Source: Myxococcota bacterium
GTDB taxonomy: Bacteria > Myxococcota > B64-G9
NCBI GenBank assembly: GCA_022710975.1
Contig: JAKLGA010000006.1
Coordinates: 1-64,000 of the forward strand
Length of the DNA stretch: 64,000 nucleotides
Direction of reading: 5' to 3'
Shown here: positions 1 to 8,256 of the stretch, in pieces
How the letters are laid out: each line of letters starts with the position of its first letter
Position numbering within the stretch: position 1 is the first letter of the stretch
The notes under the pieces: model-generated
What the model was told of the DNA's origin: nothing
The model's input: only the letters and a program-made list of their open reading frames with translations
Databases searched by the model: none
Made by a program: the position numbers and the translations under genes

Positions 1-186
1 CTGGTCCACGTGGGTCACCGCCACCCGGTCCTGGATCTTCACCTCGGCCCGGTGGTACTTGATGGCCAGCGGCGGGATGCTGCCGTCGGTCGGCACCAGC
101 AGGCCGGTGGCCGAGGCCGGGCCGGCCAGGCCCAGGGCCGCGAGCAGCGTCAGACCGACGGCCACTTTCCAACTGCGCGAGTTCAT
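1..186 (-). CDS. VIT-domain exported protein, N-terminal part
   Basis: Only the first 62 codons lie in the window; the gene runs off the left edge. The start (ATG at 186) is preceded by a purine-rich ribosome site (AAGGGAG). Residues 1-27 form a signal peptide ending in a PASA-type cleavage region. The following segment, which begins LLVPTDGSIPPLAIKYHR and continues with an IQDRVAVTHVDQ-like stretch, is the typical opening of a VIT (vault/inter-alpha-trypsin) domain. VIT proteins usually carry a von Willebrand A domain further on, which cannot be seen here. Probably an envelope or secreted protein of unknown role. Confidence 0.75.
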   Translation of the reverse strand, partial: MNSRSWKVAVGLTLLAALGLAGPASATGLLVPTDGSIPPLAIKYHRAEVKIQDRVAVTHVDQ

Positions 187-328
187 GGACTTTCTCCCTT
201 CCTCTCGGTTCTTCGGCTGTCCCTCGTGGGCTATGGACGCATCAACCGCCCCCGGGATCCATGCTGCGGCTCCGCCGGTGGGGTGGCGCGCCGATGATAC
301 CCGTTCGGGCCGGGGACTGGAAGGGGAG

Positions 329-1435
329 TCAGGAGGCGGGCTGTTCGAGCAGCCGCCGGGCGTCGCGCTGGCCGGGCGCCAGCTCGAGCACCTTGCCGGC
401 GGCGGACTGGGCTGCCTCGAGGTGCCCGAGGCGCTCGAGCAGCAGGGCGGCCTCCAGGCGGGGCAGGAACCAGGCCGGGTCCAGCGCCGCCGCCTGCTCG
501 GCCTGGGCCAGGGCCTCCTCGAGCCGGCCGCTGCGGGAGAGCGCCCGGGACAGGAACAGCCGGTAGTGCGGGTGGCCGGGATCCAGCTCCACCGCGCGGG
601 CGAAGGCCCTGATCGCCTCCGGCAGGCGCGCCTGGCGCGTGAGCGAGTGGCCCAGGTTGGCGTGCGGCGGGGCGAAGGTCGGCTCGCGGCGCGCGGCCCG
701 GCGGTAGGCCTCGTCCGCCTCGGCCAGCCGGTTGGAGCGGGACAGCGCCACCCCCAGGTTGTTCCAGGCCCGCGCGAAGTCCGGGGCGATCCGGGTCGCC
801 AGGCGGAAGTCGGCGATGGCGGCCTCCGAGCCGAGCCCGCCCAGCTCCGGCTGGCTCCAGGAGCGCTCGTAGCCGCGGTTGTTGTAGAAGTCGGCGATGG
901 CCTGCGCGTCGGTGAGCGGGCGCAGGCGTCGGTGGTCCCGCGTCCGGCCGTCGAACTCCACGGCCTGCACCTCGGGGCCGAGCCGCACGCCCACCAGCAC
1001 GTGGCCGTACTCCACCAGCAGGCTGCCGCTCTTGCCCCGCTCGGGCCGCGCCTGGGAGGCGTCCAGGAAGAAGGCCTCCAGGCCCACGGCGCGCGCCATG
1101 GCCACGAACAGGTTCGCGTAGGACAGGCAGTTCCCCTGGCCGGTCGCCATCACCTCGCGCGCGGTGCGGGTCCCGTCCCGGTCGTAGCGCTCGAGGTAGC
1201 CCTTGGCGCGGAAGTGCGCCCGCAGGCGCTCGAGCCGCTGGCCCGGGTCGGCGGCCGAGCGGGTGATGTCCAGGGCGGCCCGGCGGATGTCCTCGTCGGC
1301 CGCGAAGGGGAGCTGCAGCCCCTCGAGCTCCGCCGGGGTCAGGCGTGCCCGCAGCTCGGCCAGGAGCGGATCGGCCGGGCCGGCGGCGCCGGCCGCGAGC
1401 AGGCCGGCGAGCGCGAACAGCGGCGTGGGGAACAT
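329..1435 (-). CDS. Exported transglutaminase-like / TPR protein
   Basis: The start is placed at the ATG at 1435 because it opens a signal peptide (MFPTPLFALAGLLAAGAAG) and has GGAGG upstream; the longer reading frame to 1510 has no such signal. The first half carries a transglutaminase-like core: the Cys in GQGNCLSYANLF, the His in EYGHVLVGV and an Asp in VEFD would make the Cys-His-Asp triad. The second half holds about five TPR units (for example ARAWNNLGVALSRSNRLAEA). Such proteins are common in the periplasm of Gram-negative bacteria, where the triad may act as a protease or crosslinker; the substrate is unknown. It stands alone, divergent from the tRNA gene. Confidence 0.8.
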   Translation of the reverse strand: MFPTPLFALAGLLAAGAAGPADPLLAELRARLTPAELEGLQLPFAADEDIRRAALDITRSAADPGQRLERLRAHFRAKGYLERYDRDGTRTAREVMATGQGNCLSYANLFVAMARAVGLEAFFLDASQARPERGKSGSLLVEYGHVLVGVRLGPEVQAVEFDGRTRDHRRLRPLTDAQAIADFYNNRGYERSWSQPELGGLGSEAAIADFRLATRIAPDFARAWNNLGVALSRSNRLAEADEAYRRAARREPTFAPPHANLGHSLTRQARLPEAIRAFARAVELDPGHPHYRLFLSRALSRSGRLEEALAQAEQAAALDPAWFLPRLEAALLLERLGHLEAAQSAAGKVLELAPGQRDARRLLEQPAS

Positions 1436-1503
1436 GGCGTGCCTGCCTCCGTGCTCCCTCTCCTCCGGCCCCATGGTAGCACGGATCCGGCCGAAGTTTT
1501 TAC

Positions 1504-1532
1504 TTGCCAAGGTTCCGGAGATCGTCTAGAAC
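1504..1532 (+). promoter_or_regulatory. Sigma-70-like promoter of tRNA-Val
   Basis: TTGCCA (1504-1509), 17-bp spacer, TAGAAC (1527-1532), about 20 bp before the mature tRNA end. Matches are good for this GC-rich sequence; no experimental support. Confidence 0.5.
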
Positions 1533-1552
1533 GCATCCTCGCCAGGTGAGGC

Positions 1553-1624
1553 GGGCGATTAACTCAGCGGAAGAGTGCCATCCTCACACGGTGGAAGTCG
1601 ACAGTTCGAATCTGTCATCGCCCA
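1553..1624 (+). tRNA. tRNA-Val (anticodon CAC)
   Basis: A complete cloverleaf can be folded. The acceptor arm pairs GGGCGAT with ATCGCCC, with A as discriminator. The anticodon arm CCATC/GGTGG encloses the loop CTCACAC, giving anticodon CAC. The T arm GACAG/CTGTC encloses TTCGAAT. The 3' CCA is not encoded. It is a single tRNA gene with its own promoter and a strong terminator directly behind it. Confidence 0.95.
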
Positions 1625-1631
1625 TCCTGGC

Positions 1632-1662
1632 AGCGGGCCCGGTCCTCCGGGCCCGCTTTTTT
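1632..1662 (+). terminator. Rho-independent terminator after tRNA-Val
   Basis: An 11-bp perfect GC-rich stem (1632-1642 with 1647-1657) has a 4-nt loop TCCT and runs into six T residues. It lies 7 bp behind the tRNA and separates it from the PEGA gene. Confidence 0.92.
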
Positions 1663-1688
1663 GTTTCCTCCGCGCCGGAAACAGGGAG

Positions 1689-1717
1689 TTGATCCGGCCT
1701 AGTTCTCGGTAGATACT
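1689..1717 (+). promoter_or_regulatory. Promoter for the PEGA-argS gene run
   Basis: TTGATC (1689-1694), 17-bp spacer, GATACT (1712-1717), followed by the strong ribosome site AGGAGGGG before the ATG at 1738. It would drive the tightly packed set up to 8256. Confidence 0.5.
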
Positions 1718-1737
1718 ACCCCCCGCGAGGAGGGGTC

Positions 1738-2853
1738 ATGAGAGCTCCCCGGTGGTCTTCGTTCTGCGTGTGGGTCGTGCTGTGCGCCGCGGCTCCAGCC
1801 GCCGCGCAGGAGCGCGCCACCGTGGCCAAGCTGGCCGTGCTCGACCTCGGCGACAAGGGCGTGGGCACGGATCTCGTCGCCCTGATGAGCGCCAGCGTGG
1901 CCCGCCAGCTGTCCTCCTACGGCGTGTTCGAGGTGATCACCCGCGCGGACGTGGGCAAGATGCTGCTGCACGTCCAGGACAAGCTGAGCGCCGGCTGCTC
2001 GAGCCCCGACTGCCTGGTCCAGGTGGGCGACGTGCTGGGCGCCGAGAAGCTCGTGGCCGGCGAGGTCGGCCTGGTGGGCAAGCGCTACCTCATCAGCCTG
2101 CAGCGCATGGACGTGAAGAAGGGTGTGGTCGAGAACCGCGTGCAGCGCGAGTTCGAGGGGCCGCTGGAGAAGATCCGCGAGGAGGTGCGCCTGGCGACCC
2201 ACCAGCTCGTGGAGGATCTACTCAAGCTCGAGAGCGGCACGCTGCTGCTGCAGGTGTCCGAGGAGGGCGCGGACGTCTCGCTGGACGGGACCGTGGTCGG
2301 CACCAGCCCGCTGAAGGGCCTGAGCGTGCCGGCCGGACCGCACGAGGTGCGGGTGAGCAAGCAGGGCTTCGTGGCCTGGGCGCGCACGCTGCAGATGCGC
2401 CCGCGCTCCACCGAGGCGCTGGAGGCGCGGCTCATCCCCTCGGCCGAGTTCATCCAGGCCTACGAGGACAAGGCCTTCAGCATGCGCCGCTGGGCCTGGA
2501 TCTCCTTCGCCACCTTCGCCGTGCTGGAGGGCGCCGCGCTCGGGCTGCGCCTGTACACCTGGCAGAAGTACGATCCGATCGAGGCGGACTACGAGGACCT
2601 GGTCGATCCGGCCGAGCGCTACCAGTTCTACCAGGATCACGTGGACCAGATTCGCCTGGCCGAGAAGCTGGACTACGCCGCCCTGGGCTCGGCCCTGGTG
2701 GGCGTGGTGCTCGGCGGCGTGAGCCTGTACCTGTTCCTCGAGGGCGAGGATCCCGACCGCTACGAGCTCTTCCGCGAGGCCTCCGTCGCGCCCCAGGTCG
2801 GGCTGAGCCCGCTGCCCGGCGGCGCCAACCTCAGCCTGGGCTGGTCGTTCTAG
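1738..2853 (+). CDS. Exported PEGA-domain protein with CsgG/FlgO-like N-terminus
   Basis: 371 aa. A signal peptide ends after PAAAQ (about residue 23). Residues 30-160 resemble the CsgG/FlgO-type fold found before PEGA domains in many Myxococcota proteins (KLAVLDLGDKGV, then a DVLGAEKLVAGEVGLV segment). Residues about 165-235 are a PEGA repeat (GTLLLQVSEEGADVSLDGT and a GPHEVRVSKQGF ending). Two hydrophobic segments follow (about 255-270 and 313-335). Likely an envelope-anchored surface or sensing protein; no enzyme motif is visible. First gene of a run whose later members overlap. Confidence 0.75.
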   Translation: MRAPRWSSFCVWVVLCAAAPAAAQERATVAKLAVLDLGDKGVGTDLVALMSASVARQLSSYGVFEVITRADVGKMLLHVQDKLSAGCSSPDCLVQVGDVLGAEKLVAGEVGLVGKRYLISLQRMDVKKGVVENRVQREFEGPLEKIREEVRLATHQLVEDLLKLESGTLLLQVSEEGADVSLDGTVVGTSPLKGLSVPAGPHEVRVSKQGFVAWARTLQMRPRSTEALEARLIPSAEFIQAYEDKAFSMRRWAWISFATFAVLEGAALGLRLYTWQKYDPIEADYEDLVDPAERYQFYQDHVDQIRLAEKLDYAALGSALVGVVLGGVSLYLFLEGEDPDRYELFREASVAPQVGLSPLPGGANLSLGWSF

Positions 2854-2869
2854 GATTCCCGCGCGCGAC

Positions 2870-3820
2870 ATGGGCACCCTGGCCATCACCGGCGTGTCGG
2901 GCCCGCTCGGGCAGGCCGTGCTCAGGCGCCTGGACGCCGCGGGCGCCGAGCGGCGCGTGGTGGGCATCGACCCGCGCTGGCCGGCCTTCAACCCGCCCCG
3001 CCTGCAGTACTACGGCCACGATCTGGCCGACCGGGCGGTGGGTGAGCTGCTGCGGCGCGAGGGGGTCGATCGGGTGCTGCACCTGGCCGTGCCCTGGCGC
3101 CTGCGCGACGAGCCGCGCGTCCGCCGGCAGGTGCTAGAGGGCGCCCAGAACCTGCTCGCGGCCTGCGCCGCCGCCGGCGTGCGCCACCTGGTGGTCCGCT
3201 CCAGCACGGTGGTCTACGGGCCCCGCGAGGAGCAGCAGGCGCCGCTGGGCGAGGAGGCGGCGCTGCGCGGCCACCCGCGGGTGGCCTTCGCCCGCGACCT
3301 GGTCAAGGTGGAGCTGCTGTGCGAGGCCTTCGCCGAGGCGCACCCGGAGGTCGTGGTCACGCGCTTGCGGGCGGCGCCCGTGGTGGGGCGCGGGGCCAGC
3401 CAGGTGCTGCAGCGGCTGCTGAGCGCGGTGCCCTGCCTGCCGCGGGTGCACGTGCGCCAGCCGGAGCTGCAGTTCCTGCACCTCGACGACATGCTCGCGG
3501 CCACGCTGCGGGCGCTGGAGCGGCCGCGGCCCGGGGCCTTCAACCTGGTGCCCGCCCGGCCGGTCGGCTTCGCGCGCCTGGCGGCGCTGCTGGGCAAGCG
3601 GGTGGTGTGGACGCCCGCGCCGCTGCTGTACCTGGCCTGGGAGCTCGGGCACCGCCTGGGGCTTTCCTGGACGCCCACCTCCTCGGCCGTGCTGGGCTAC
3701 CTGACGCAACCCTGGCTGGCCGATGGCGAGCGGGCCAGCGCGGAGCTCGACTTCCGGGCGCGCCACACCGCCGAGGAGGCCATCCAGGCCATGCTCGGCG
3801 TCGAAGGGGGCAAGCGATGA
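2870..3820 (+). CDS. NAD(P)-dependent epimerase/dehydratase-like SDR
   Basis: 316 aa with an N-terminal dinucleotide-binding motif (TGVSGPLG) and the general layout of an extended SDR: VLHLAVPW after strand 4, RSSTVVYGP for strand 5, then an FARDLVKVE helix. The usual catalytic Tyr of YxxxK appears as Phe, so it may bind a nucleotide without catalysis or use other residues. Similar proteins in related bacteria are annotated only as NAD-dependent epimerase. It overlaps the next gene by 4 bp (ATGA). Substrate unknown. Confidence 0.75.
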   Translation: MGTLAITGVSGPLGQAVLRRLDAAGAERRVVGIDPRWPAFNPPRLQYYGHDLADRAVGELLRREGVDRVLHLAVPWRLRDEPRVRRQVLEGAQNLLAACAAAGVRHLVVRSSTVVYGPREEQQAPLGEEAALRGHPRVAFARDLVKVELLCEAFAEAHPEVVVTRLRAAPVVGRGASQVLQRLLSAVPCLPRVHVRQPELQFLHLDDMLAATLRALERPRPGAFNLVPARPVGFARLAALLGKRVVWTPAPLLYLAWELGHRLGLSWTPTSSAVLGYLTQPWLADGERASAELDFRARHTAEEAIQAMLGVEGGKR

Positions 3821-5061
3821 GGCTGGCGATGCAGACGACTGGCGTGCGGCGCGTCGGGCGGCTCCTGGGGCGGCCTGGCTGGGCGGTCCTGGCGGCCCTG
3901 GCGTGGGGCGGCCTGGCGTGCGACGAGAGCCCGCCCACCATGGAGCCCGAGAGCTGGGAGGTGGAGAGCTCCTACCAGCGCGCCAACGCCGCGCTGGGCG
4001 AGGGCAAGCTGGGGGTGGCCGAGAAGGAGCTGCGCAAGGTGCTCGACCTGGACGGGAAGCACGTCGCGGCCCACACCAAGCTCGGCCGCACGCTGGCCGC
4101 CCGGGCCGCCCAGGAGCCGGCCCTGCGCGCGACCCTGCTCGCGGAGGCCCTGCGCGAGCTCGAGCGGGCCGCCGAGCTCGAGCCCCAGGGCCAGGTGGTG
4201 TGGGCCGAGCTGGCCCGGGTGGCGCAGCAGGCCGGCCAGCACGCCCGCGCGCAGACCGCCCTGGAGAAGGTGGTGGCGCTGGGCGGGCCGGTGGAGGAGA
4301 CGCTGCGGGAGCTCGGGCAGGTGCGCGTGGCCATGGGCCAGCACGCCGCGGCCGAGGCCGGCCTGCGCCAGGCCGTGGCGCAGGGCCACGACTACGGCGG
4401 CCTGTCCCTCGATCTCGGCCGGCTGCTGCTCGGGCAGGGCAAGGCCGACGAGGCCCGCAAGGTGCTCGAGGGCGTGGAGGCCTGCCCGAAGGCCAAGGGC
4501 GATCTGAAGCGGCCCCCGGCCTGCCCCACCGGCGAGTACTACGAGGCCCAGGACGAGCTGGGCGGGCTGGCCGTGCGGCAGGGCCGCCTGGCGGACGCGC
4601 GGGCGATCTACCTGCGCCTGGTGGAGATGTTCCCCGAGGACTACATGGCCTGGGAGGTGCTGGCCGCCCTCGACGAGCGGGAGGGCAAGCTGGTGGAGGC
4701 CGAGGCCAGGTACCGCCAGAGCCTGGAGGTGGACCGGCTGCACACCTCGGTGTGGCTGGGGCTGGGCCGGGTGCTCGTCGCCCAGGGGCGGCGGGAGGAG
4801 GCCGGCTACGCGCTGCGCAAGGCCGACGCCTACCTGGCCAAGAGCCCGGAGCAGGCCCTGGAGCTGGCCGACGAGCTGGTGAAGCTCGGCGATCTGGCCT
4901 GGGCGCGCGCCTCCCTGGAGCGGGCCCGCATCCTGGCGGAGGACCGGCCCGAGCTCCTGGCGCGCATCGAGCAGAAACTGGCCGGCCTGCCCCCCCCGGG
5001 CGCGGCCCCGGCCCCTCAACCCGCGCCGGCCCCGGACGCCGGCCAGCAGGTACCGCCATGA
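3817..5061 (+). CDS. TPR-repeat lipoprotein
   Basis: 414 aa. A basic N-terminus and hydrophobic stretch end in a lipobox-like GGLAC followed by Asp (Cys near residue 35). The body is made of TPR units from about residue 45 to 390, for example NAALGEGKLGVAEKELRKVL. It ends in a Pro/Ala-rich tail (GAAPAPQPAPAPDAG). The ATG overlaps the previous stop, and its stop overlaps the argS start by 4 bp, so it is translationally coupled on both sides. Probably an outer-membrane-anchored scaffold in the periplasm; Asp after the Cys could instead favour the inner membrane if the E. coli sorting rule holds here. Confidence 0.75.
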   Translation: MRLAMQTTGVRRVGRLLGRPGWAVLAALAWGGLACDESPPTMEPESWEVESSYQRANAALGEGKLGVAEKELRKVLDLDGKHVAAHTKLGRTLAARAAQEPALRATLLAEALRELERAAELEPQGQVVWAELARVAQQAGQHARAQTALEKVVALGGPVEETLRELGQVRVAMGQHAAAEAGLRQAVAQGHDYGGLSLDLGRLLLGQGKADEARKVLEGVEACPKAKGDLKRPPACPTGEYYEAQDELGGLAVRQGRLADARAIYLRLVEMFPEDYMAWEVLAALDEREGKLVEAEARYRQSLEVDRLHTSVWLGLGRVLVAQGRREEAGYALRKADAYLAKSPEQALELADELVKLGDLAWARASLERARILAEDRPELLARIEQKLAGLPPPGAAPAPQPAPAPDAGQQVPP

Positions 5062-6761
5062 AGGAACGCCTCCGCGCCGCCCTGCGCGCCGCCCTCACCC
5101 AGCGCCTGGGGGTGCCCCCGGCCGAGCTGCCCGACTTCTCCGTGGAGGTGCCCAACCTCGAGTCCCACGGCGACTTCGCCACCAACGCGGCCATGCTGCT
5201 CGCCAAGCGGCTGCGCAAGGCCCCGCGCGAGATCGCCGGCCTGCTCGGGCCCGCGCTGCAGGCCGCCCCGGAGGTGGACCGGGTCGAGGTGGCCGGGCCC
5301 GGTTTCCTGAACGTGTTCCTGAAGGCCGACGCCTGGCGGGCGCTGCTGTGGGACGTGCTGGCCGCCGGGGCCGACTACGGGCGCAGCGCGCGCGAGCGGC
5401 CCGCCCGGGTGATGGTGGAGTTCGTGTCCGCCAACCCCACCGGCCCGCTGCACTTCGGCCACGGGCGCGGGGCCGTGGTCGGGGACGTGGTGGCGCGGCT
5501 GCTGGCCTTCTCCGGCCACCAGGTCCAGCGCGAGTTCTACGTGAACGACGCCGGCAAGCAGGTACGCAACCTGGTCCTGTCCATGGTGCACTGGCTGCGC
5601 AAGGATCGCGGGCTCCCGGGCGAGCTGCCCGCGGACGGCTACCACGGCGCCTACGTGGCCGACCTGGCCCGCGCGGCGCCCGCGGAGCTCACCCGTTTCC
5701 TGCCCGGCGAACCCGACGAGGCGAGCCTCGTGGCGCTCGAGCGCTTCGGCGTGGCCGCCATGCTGGACGCCATCCGGCGCGATCTGGACGACTTCGGCGT
5801 GGCCATGGACCGCTTCTCCTCCGAGCGCGAGCTGCTCGGCTCCACCCGCCTGGCCGAGCTCCTCCAGGAGCTCCAGGCGCGCGGGGTCTACGAGGAGCGC
5901 GACGGCGCCCGCTGGTTCCTGGCGGACAGGTTCGGTGACGAGAAGCCGCGCGTGCTGATCAAGAGCGACGGCAGCCACACCTACTTCGCCAACGATCTGG
6001 CCTACCACCTGGACAAGCTGCGGCGCGGTTTCGAGCGGCTGATCAACGTGTGGGGGGCGGATCACCACGGCTACGTGCCGCGCATGCGGGCCGCGCTCCA
6101 GGCCCTGGGCCAGCCGCCGGAGGCCCTCGAGGTCATCCTGGTGCAGATGGTCAGCCTGCTGCGCGACGGCCAGCCGGTGGTGCTCTCCAAGCGGGCCGGC
6201 GACATCGTCACCCTGCGCGAGGTGTTCGAGGAGGTCGGCCGGGACGCCGCGCGCTTCTTCTTCCTGCTGCGCGGCTCGGACAGCCAGATGGAGTTCGATC
6301 TCGAGCTGGCCAAGCGCCGCTCGATGGACAACCCGGTCTACTACGTGCAGTACGGGCACGCCCGCCTGTGCAGCATCCTGGCCCGCGCCCGCGAGCGCGG
6401 CCTGCCGGTGCCCGGCCTCGAGAGCCGCGGCGCGCTGTCGCTGGCGCCGCTCGAGCTGCCCGAGGAGCTGCGGCTGGTGAAGAAGATGGCCGCCCTGGCC
6501 GAGGTGGTGCGCCGGGCGGCGGACAGCTGCATGCCGCACCAGGTGGTGTACTACCTGCAGGAGCTGACGGCCGACTTCCACTCGTACTACACGACCTACG
6601 GCAAGACGAGCCCCATCCTGGGCGGGCCCGCGGAGCGCGTGGCCGCCCGGCTGGTGCTGGTGCTGGCGCTGCGGCAGGTGGTGGCCAACTCCCTGGGGCT
6701 GCTGGGGGTGTCGGCGCCGGAGCGCATGGAGTCGCTCGGCGCGGAAGGTGAGGAAGGATGA
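5058..6761 (+). CDS. argS: Arginyl-tRNA synthetase
   Basis: 567 aa, normal for the family. It charges tRNA-Arg with arginine in the cytoplasm. Visible signatures: the N-terminal Add-1 domain (residues 1-100, with LESHGDFATNAAM), the class I HIGH motif as HFGH (132-135) after SANPTGPL, a KMSK-like LSKRAG loop, and the C-terminal anticodon-binding helices with VYYLQELTADFHSYY. The ATG at 5058 overlaps the upstream stop. Here it sits in an envelope-protein operon, an unusual but harmless setting. Confidence 0.97.
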   Translation: MKERLRAALRAALTQRLGVPPAELPDFSVEVPNLESHGDFATNAAMLLAKRLRKAPREIAGLLGPALQAAPEVDRVEVAGPGFLNVFLKADAWRALLWDVLAAGADYGRSARERPARVMVEFVSANPTGPLHFGHGRGAVVGDVVARLLAFSGHQVQREFYVNDAGKQVRNLVLSMVHWLRKDRGLPGELPADGYHGAYVADLARAAPAELTRFLPGEPDEASLVALERFGVAAMLDAIRRDLDDFGVAMDRFSSERELLGSTRLAELLQELQARGVYEERDGARWFLADRFGDEKPRVLIKSDGSHTYFANDLAYHLDKLRRGFERLINVWGADHHGYVPRMRAALQALGQPPEALEVILVQMVSLLRDGQPVVLSKRAGDIVTLREVFEEVGRDAARFFFLLRGSDSQMEFDLELAKRRSMDNPVYYVQYGHARLCSILARARERGLPVPGLESRGALSLAPLELPEELRLVKKMAALAEVVRRAADSCMPHQVVYYLQELTADFHSYYTTYGKTSPILGGPAERVAARLVLVLALRQVVANSLGLLGVSAPERMESLGAEGEEG

Positions 6762-7417
6762 GCGCGGCGCGGGAGGGGGAGGGCAAGCAGGCGTTCTTCT
6801 GGCTGGCGGCGCTGGTGCTGGGCGGGCTCATCTTCGCGGCCGGGGTCATGGTGGGCCGCGGGCTGGGCCAGCCGCCGCCGCCGGACATGCGCGATCCCCT
6901 GACGCGCCTCGACGAGCGCATCCAGCTCCCGCCGGCGCCGGACGGCGGCGCCCTGGACTTCCCCAGGGTGCTGGAGGGACCGCCGGTGGCGGCGCCCAGG
7001 CGCCCGGAGCCCGCGGCGGACGCCGGGCCGGCCCGCCCCGACGGCGGCGCCCCGCTCGCGGCCGGGCCCGACGCCGGCCAGGCCCCGCAGGCGACCGCCG
7101 ACGGCGCAGCGCCCGCGGCCGCGCCCGACGCGGGCCAGGCCGCCGAGCCCGCGGACGCCCGGCCGGCCGGGGGCAGCCCGCTCTGCCTCCAGGTGGCCTC
7201 CTTCCGGGAGCTCGCCCAGGCCGAGGCGCTGGTCACCAGGCTGCGCGCGGCGGGGTACCCGGAGGTGCGCGTCGGCTCGGCCGAGACCGGGGCCAAGGGC
7301 ACCTACTACCGGGTGCGGGCGGGCCGCTTCACCGAGCGCGTGGTCGCCGAGCAGGTGCGCGCGCGTCTGGAGCGGGAGGAGCGCCTGAAGGCCATGGTGC
7401 TGACGTGCGCGGACTAG
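6758..7417 (+). CDS. SPOR-domain inner-membrane protein
   Basis: 219 aa. It has a short cytoplasmic N-terminus, one membrane helix (about 12-33, FFWLAALVLGGLIFAAGVMVG), a long Ala/Pro/Asp-rich linker and a C-terminal SPOR domain (about 145-215, starting PLCLQVASFRELAQAEAL). SPOR domains bind denuded peptidoglycan at division sites, so a septal or wall role is likely. It overlaps argS by 4 bp; this argS-SPOR adjacency also occurs in other Proteobacteria. Confidence 0.85.
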   Translation: MSAAREGEGKQAFFWLAALVLGGLIFAAGVMVGRGLGQPPPPDMRDPLTRLDERIQLPPAPDGGALDFPRVLEGPPVAAPRRPEPAADAGPARPDGGAPLAAGPDAGQAPQATADGAAPAAAPDAGQAAEPADARPAGGSPLCLQVASFRELAQAEALVTRLRAAGYPEVRVGSAETGAKGTYYRVRAGRFTERVVAEQVRARLEREERLKAMVLTCAD

Positions 7418-8256
7418 CCCGCTTCGCGGGCAGGATACCCTTCGCGCGGGGAGGCGCGCTCGGGTATCTAGCCCCGCGCGCGGCCCTGCTCGGCCTGCTG
7501 CTCGCCGCCGGCCCGCTCCCGTCCGCGCAGCCCGCCCCCCCCCGCCTGGCCCAGGTGATCGTGGTCCTGGCCGACAACGAGCACCAGGGCATCGTGCCGG
7601 TCCCCGCGGAGCTGGGGAACGGCCTGGACGCGGACCGCAACCTGTACTGGGGCGCCCGCTACGGCCTGCGCACCTTCTTCCGGGACGCCGGCTGGAAGGT
7701 GGTGTGGCGCGAGCGGCCCGCCCAGGGCGAGGTGCTCGAGCGCCTGCTGCTGTCCGGGCCCTGGCGGGACGCGCCGATCCTGGTGCTGGCCGAGGCCTGG
7801 CGCGGGGACCGCATGCCCGCGGCCCTGAGCACCGGCCTGGCCTGGCTCGCGGGGCGCGGACCCGCGCGCAGCGCGCCCGGACCGGACGGCGCGCCCATCG
7901 CCTTCGGCGCCGCCGCCGGGCTGGTGGCCTTCGTCGGGCACGACGGGCTGATGGACGCTCCGCTGCAGGAACCGCCGGCCTGGCGGCCGGGCAGCGGCGT
8001 CCGCGAGGCGGTGATCATCGCCTGCGCCAGCAAGGCCTACTTCGCCGGCCCGCTCGAGGCCGCCGGGGCGAGGCCGTTGGTCTGGACCACGGGCCTGCTG
8101 GCCGCCGAGGCCTACAGCCTGGAGGCGGCGCTCGAGGGCTGGGCGCGGGCCGAGCCCACCCGCGCCGTCCGCGCGCGCGCGGCCCGGGCTTACGCCCGCT
8201 ACCAGCGCTGCTCCGAGGCGGCCGCCCGCCGCCTGTTCGACGTCAGTGGAAGATGA
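7405..8256 (+). CDS. Probable secreted protein of unknown function
   Basis: The only reasonable start is a GTG at 7405 inside the end of the SPOR gene, 13 bp of overlap. It gives a basic region followed by the hydrophobic stretch AALLGLLLAAGPLPSA and a likely cleavage before Gln-Pro. The mature part begins RLAQVIVVLADNEHQGIVPV and contains conserved-looking GNGLDADRNLYWGARYG and IIACASKAYF. I do not recognise the family with certainty; the alternating strands and Cys-Ala-Ser segment could belong to a Rossmann-like or caspase-like fold, which is speculation. Two hairpins (7417-7431 and 7432-7471) overlap its 5' end. Convergent with the FG-GAP gene; the two overlap by 14 bp. Confidence 0.55.
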   Translation: MRGLARFAGRIPFARGGALGYLAPRAALLGLLLAAGPLPSAQPAPPRLAQVIVVLADNEHQGIVPVPAELGNGLDADRNLYWGARYGLRTFFRDAGWKVVWRERPAQGEVLERLLLSGPWRDAPILVLAEAWRGDRMPAALSTGLAWLAGRGPARSAPGPDGAPIAFGAAAGLVAFVGHDGLMDAPLQEPPAWRPGSGVREAVIIACASKAYFAGPLEAAGARPLVWTTGLLAAEAYSLEAALEGWARAEPTRAVRARAARAYARYQRCSEAAARRLFDVSGR

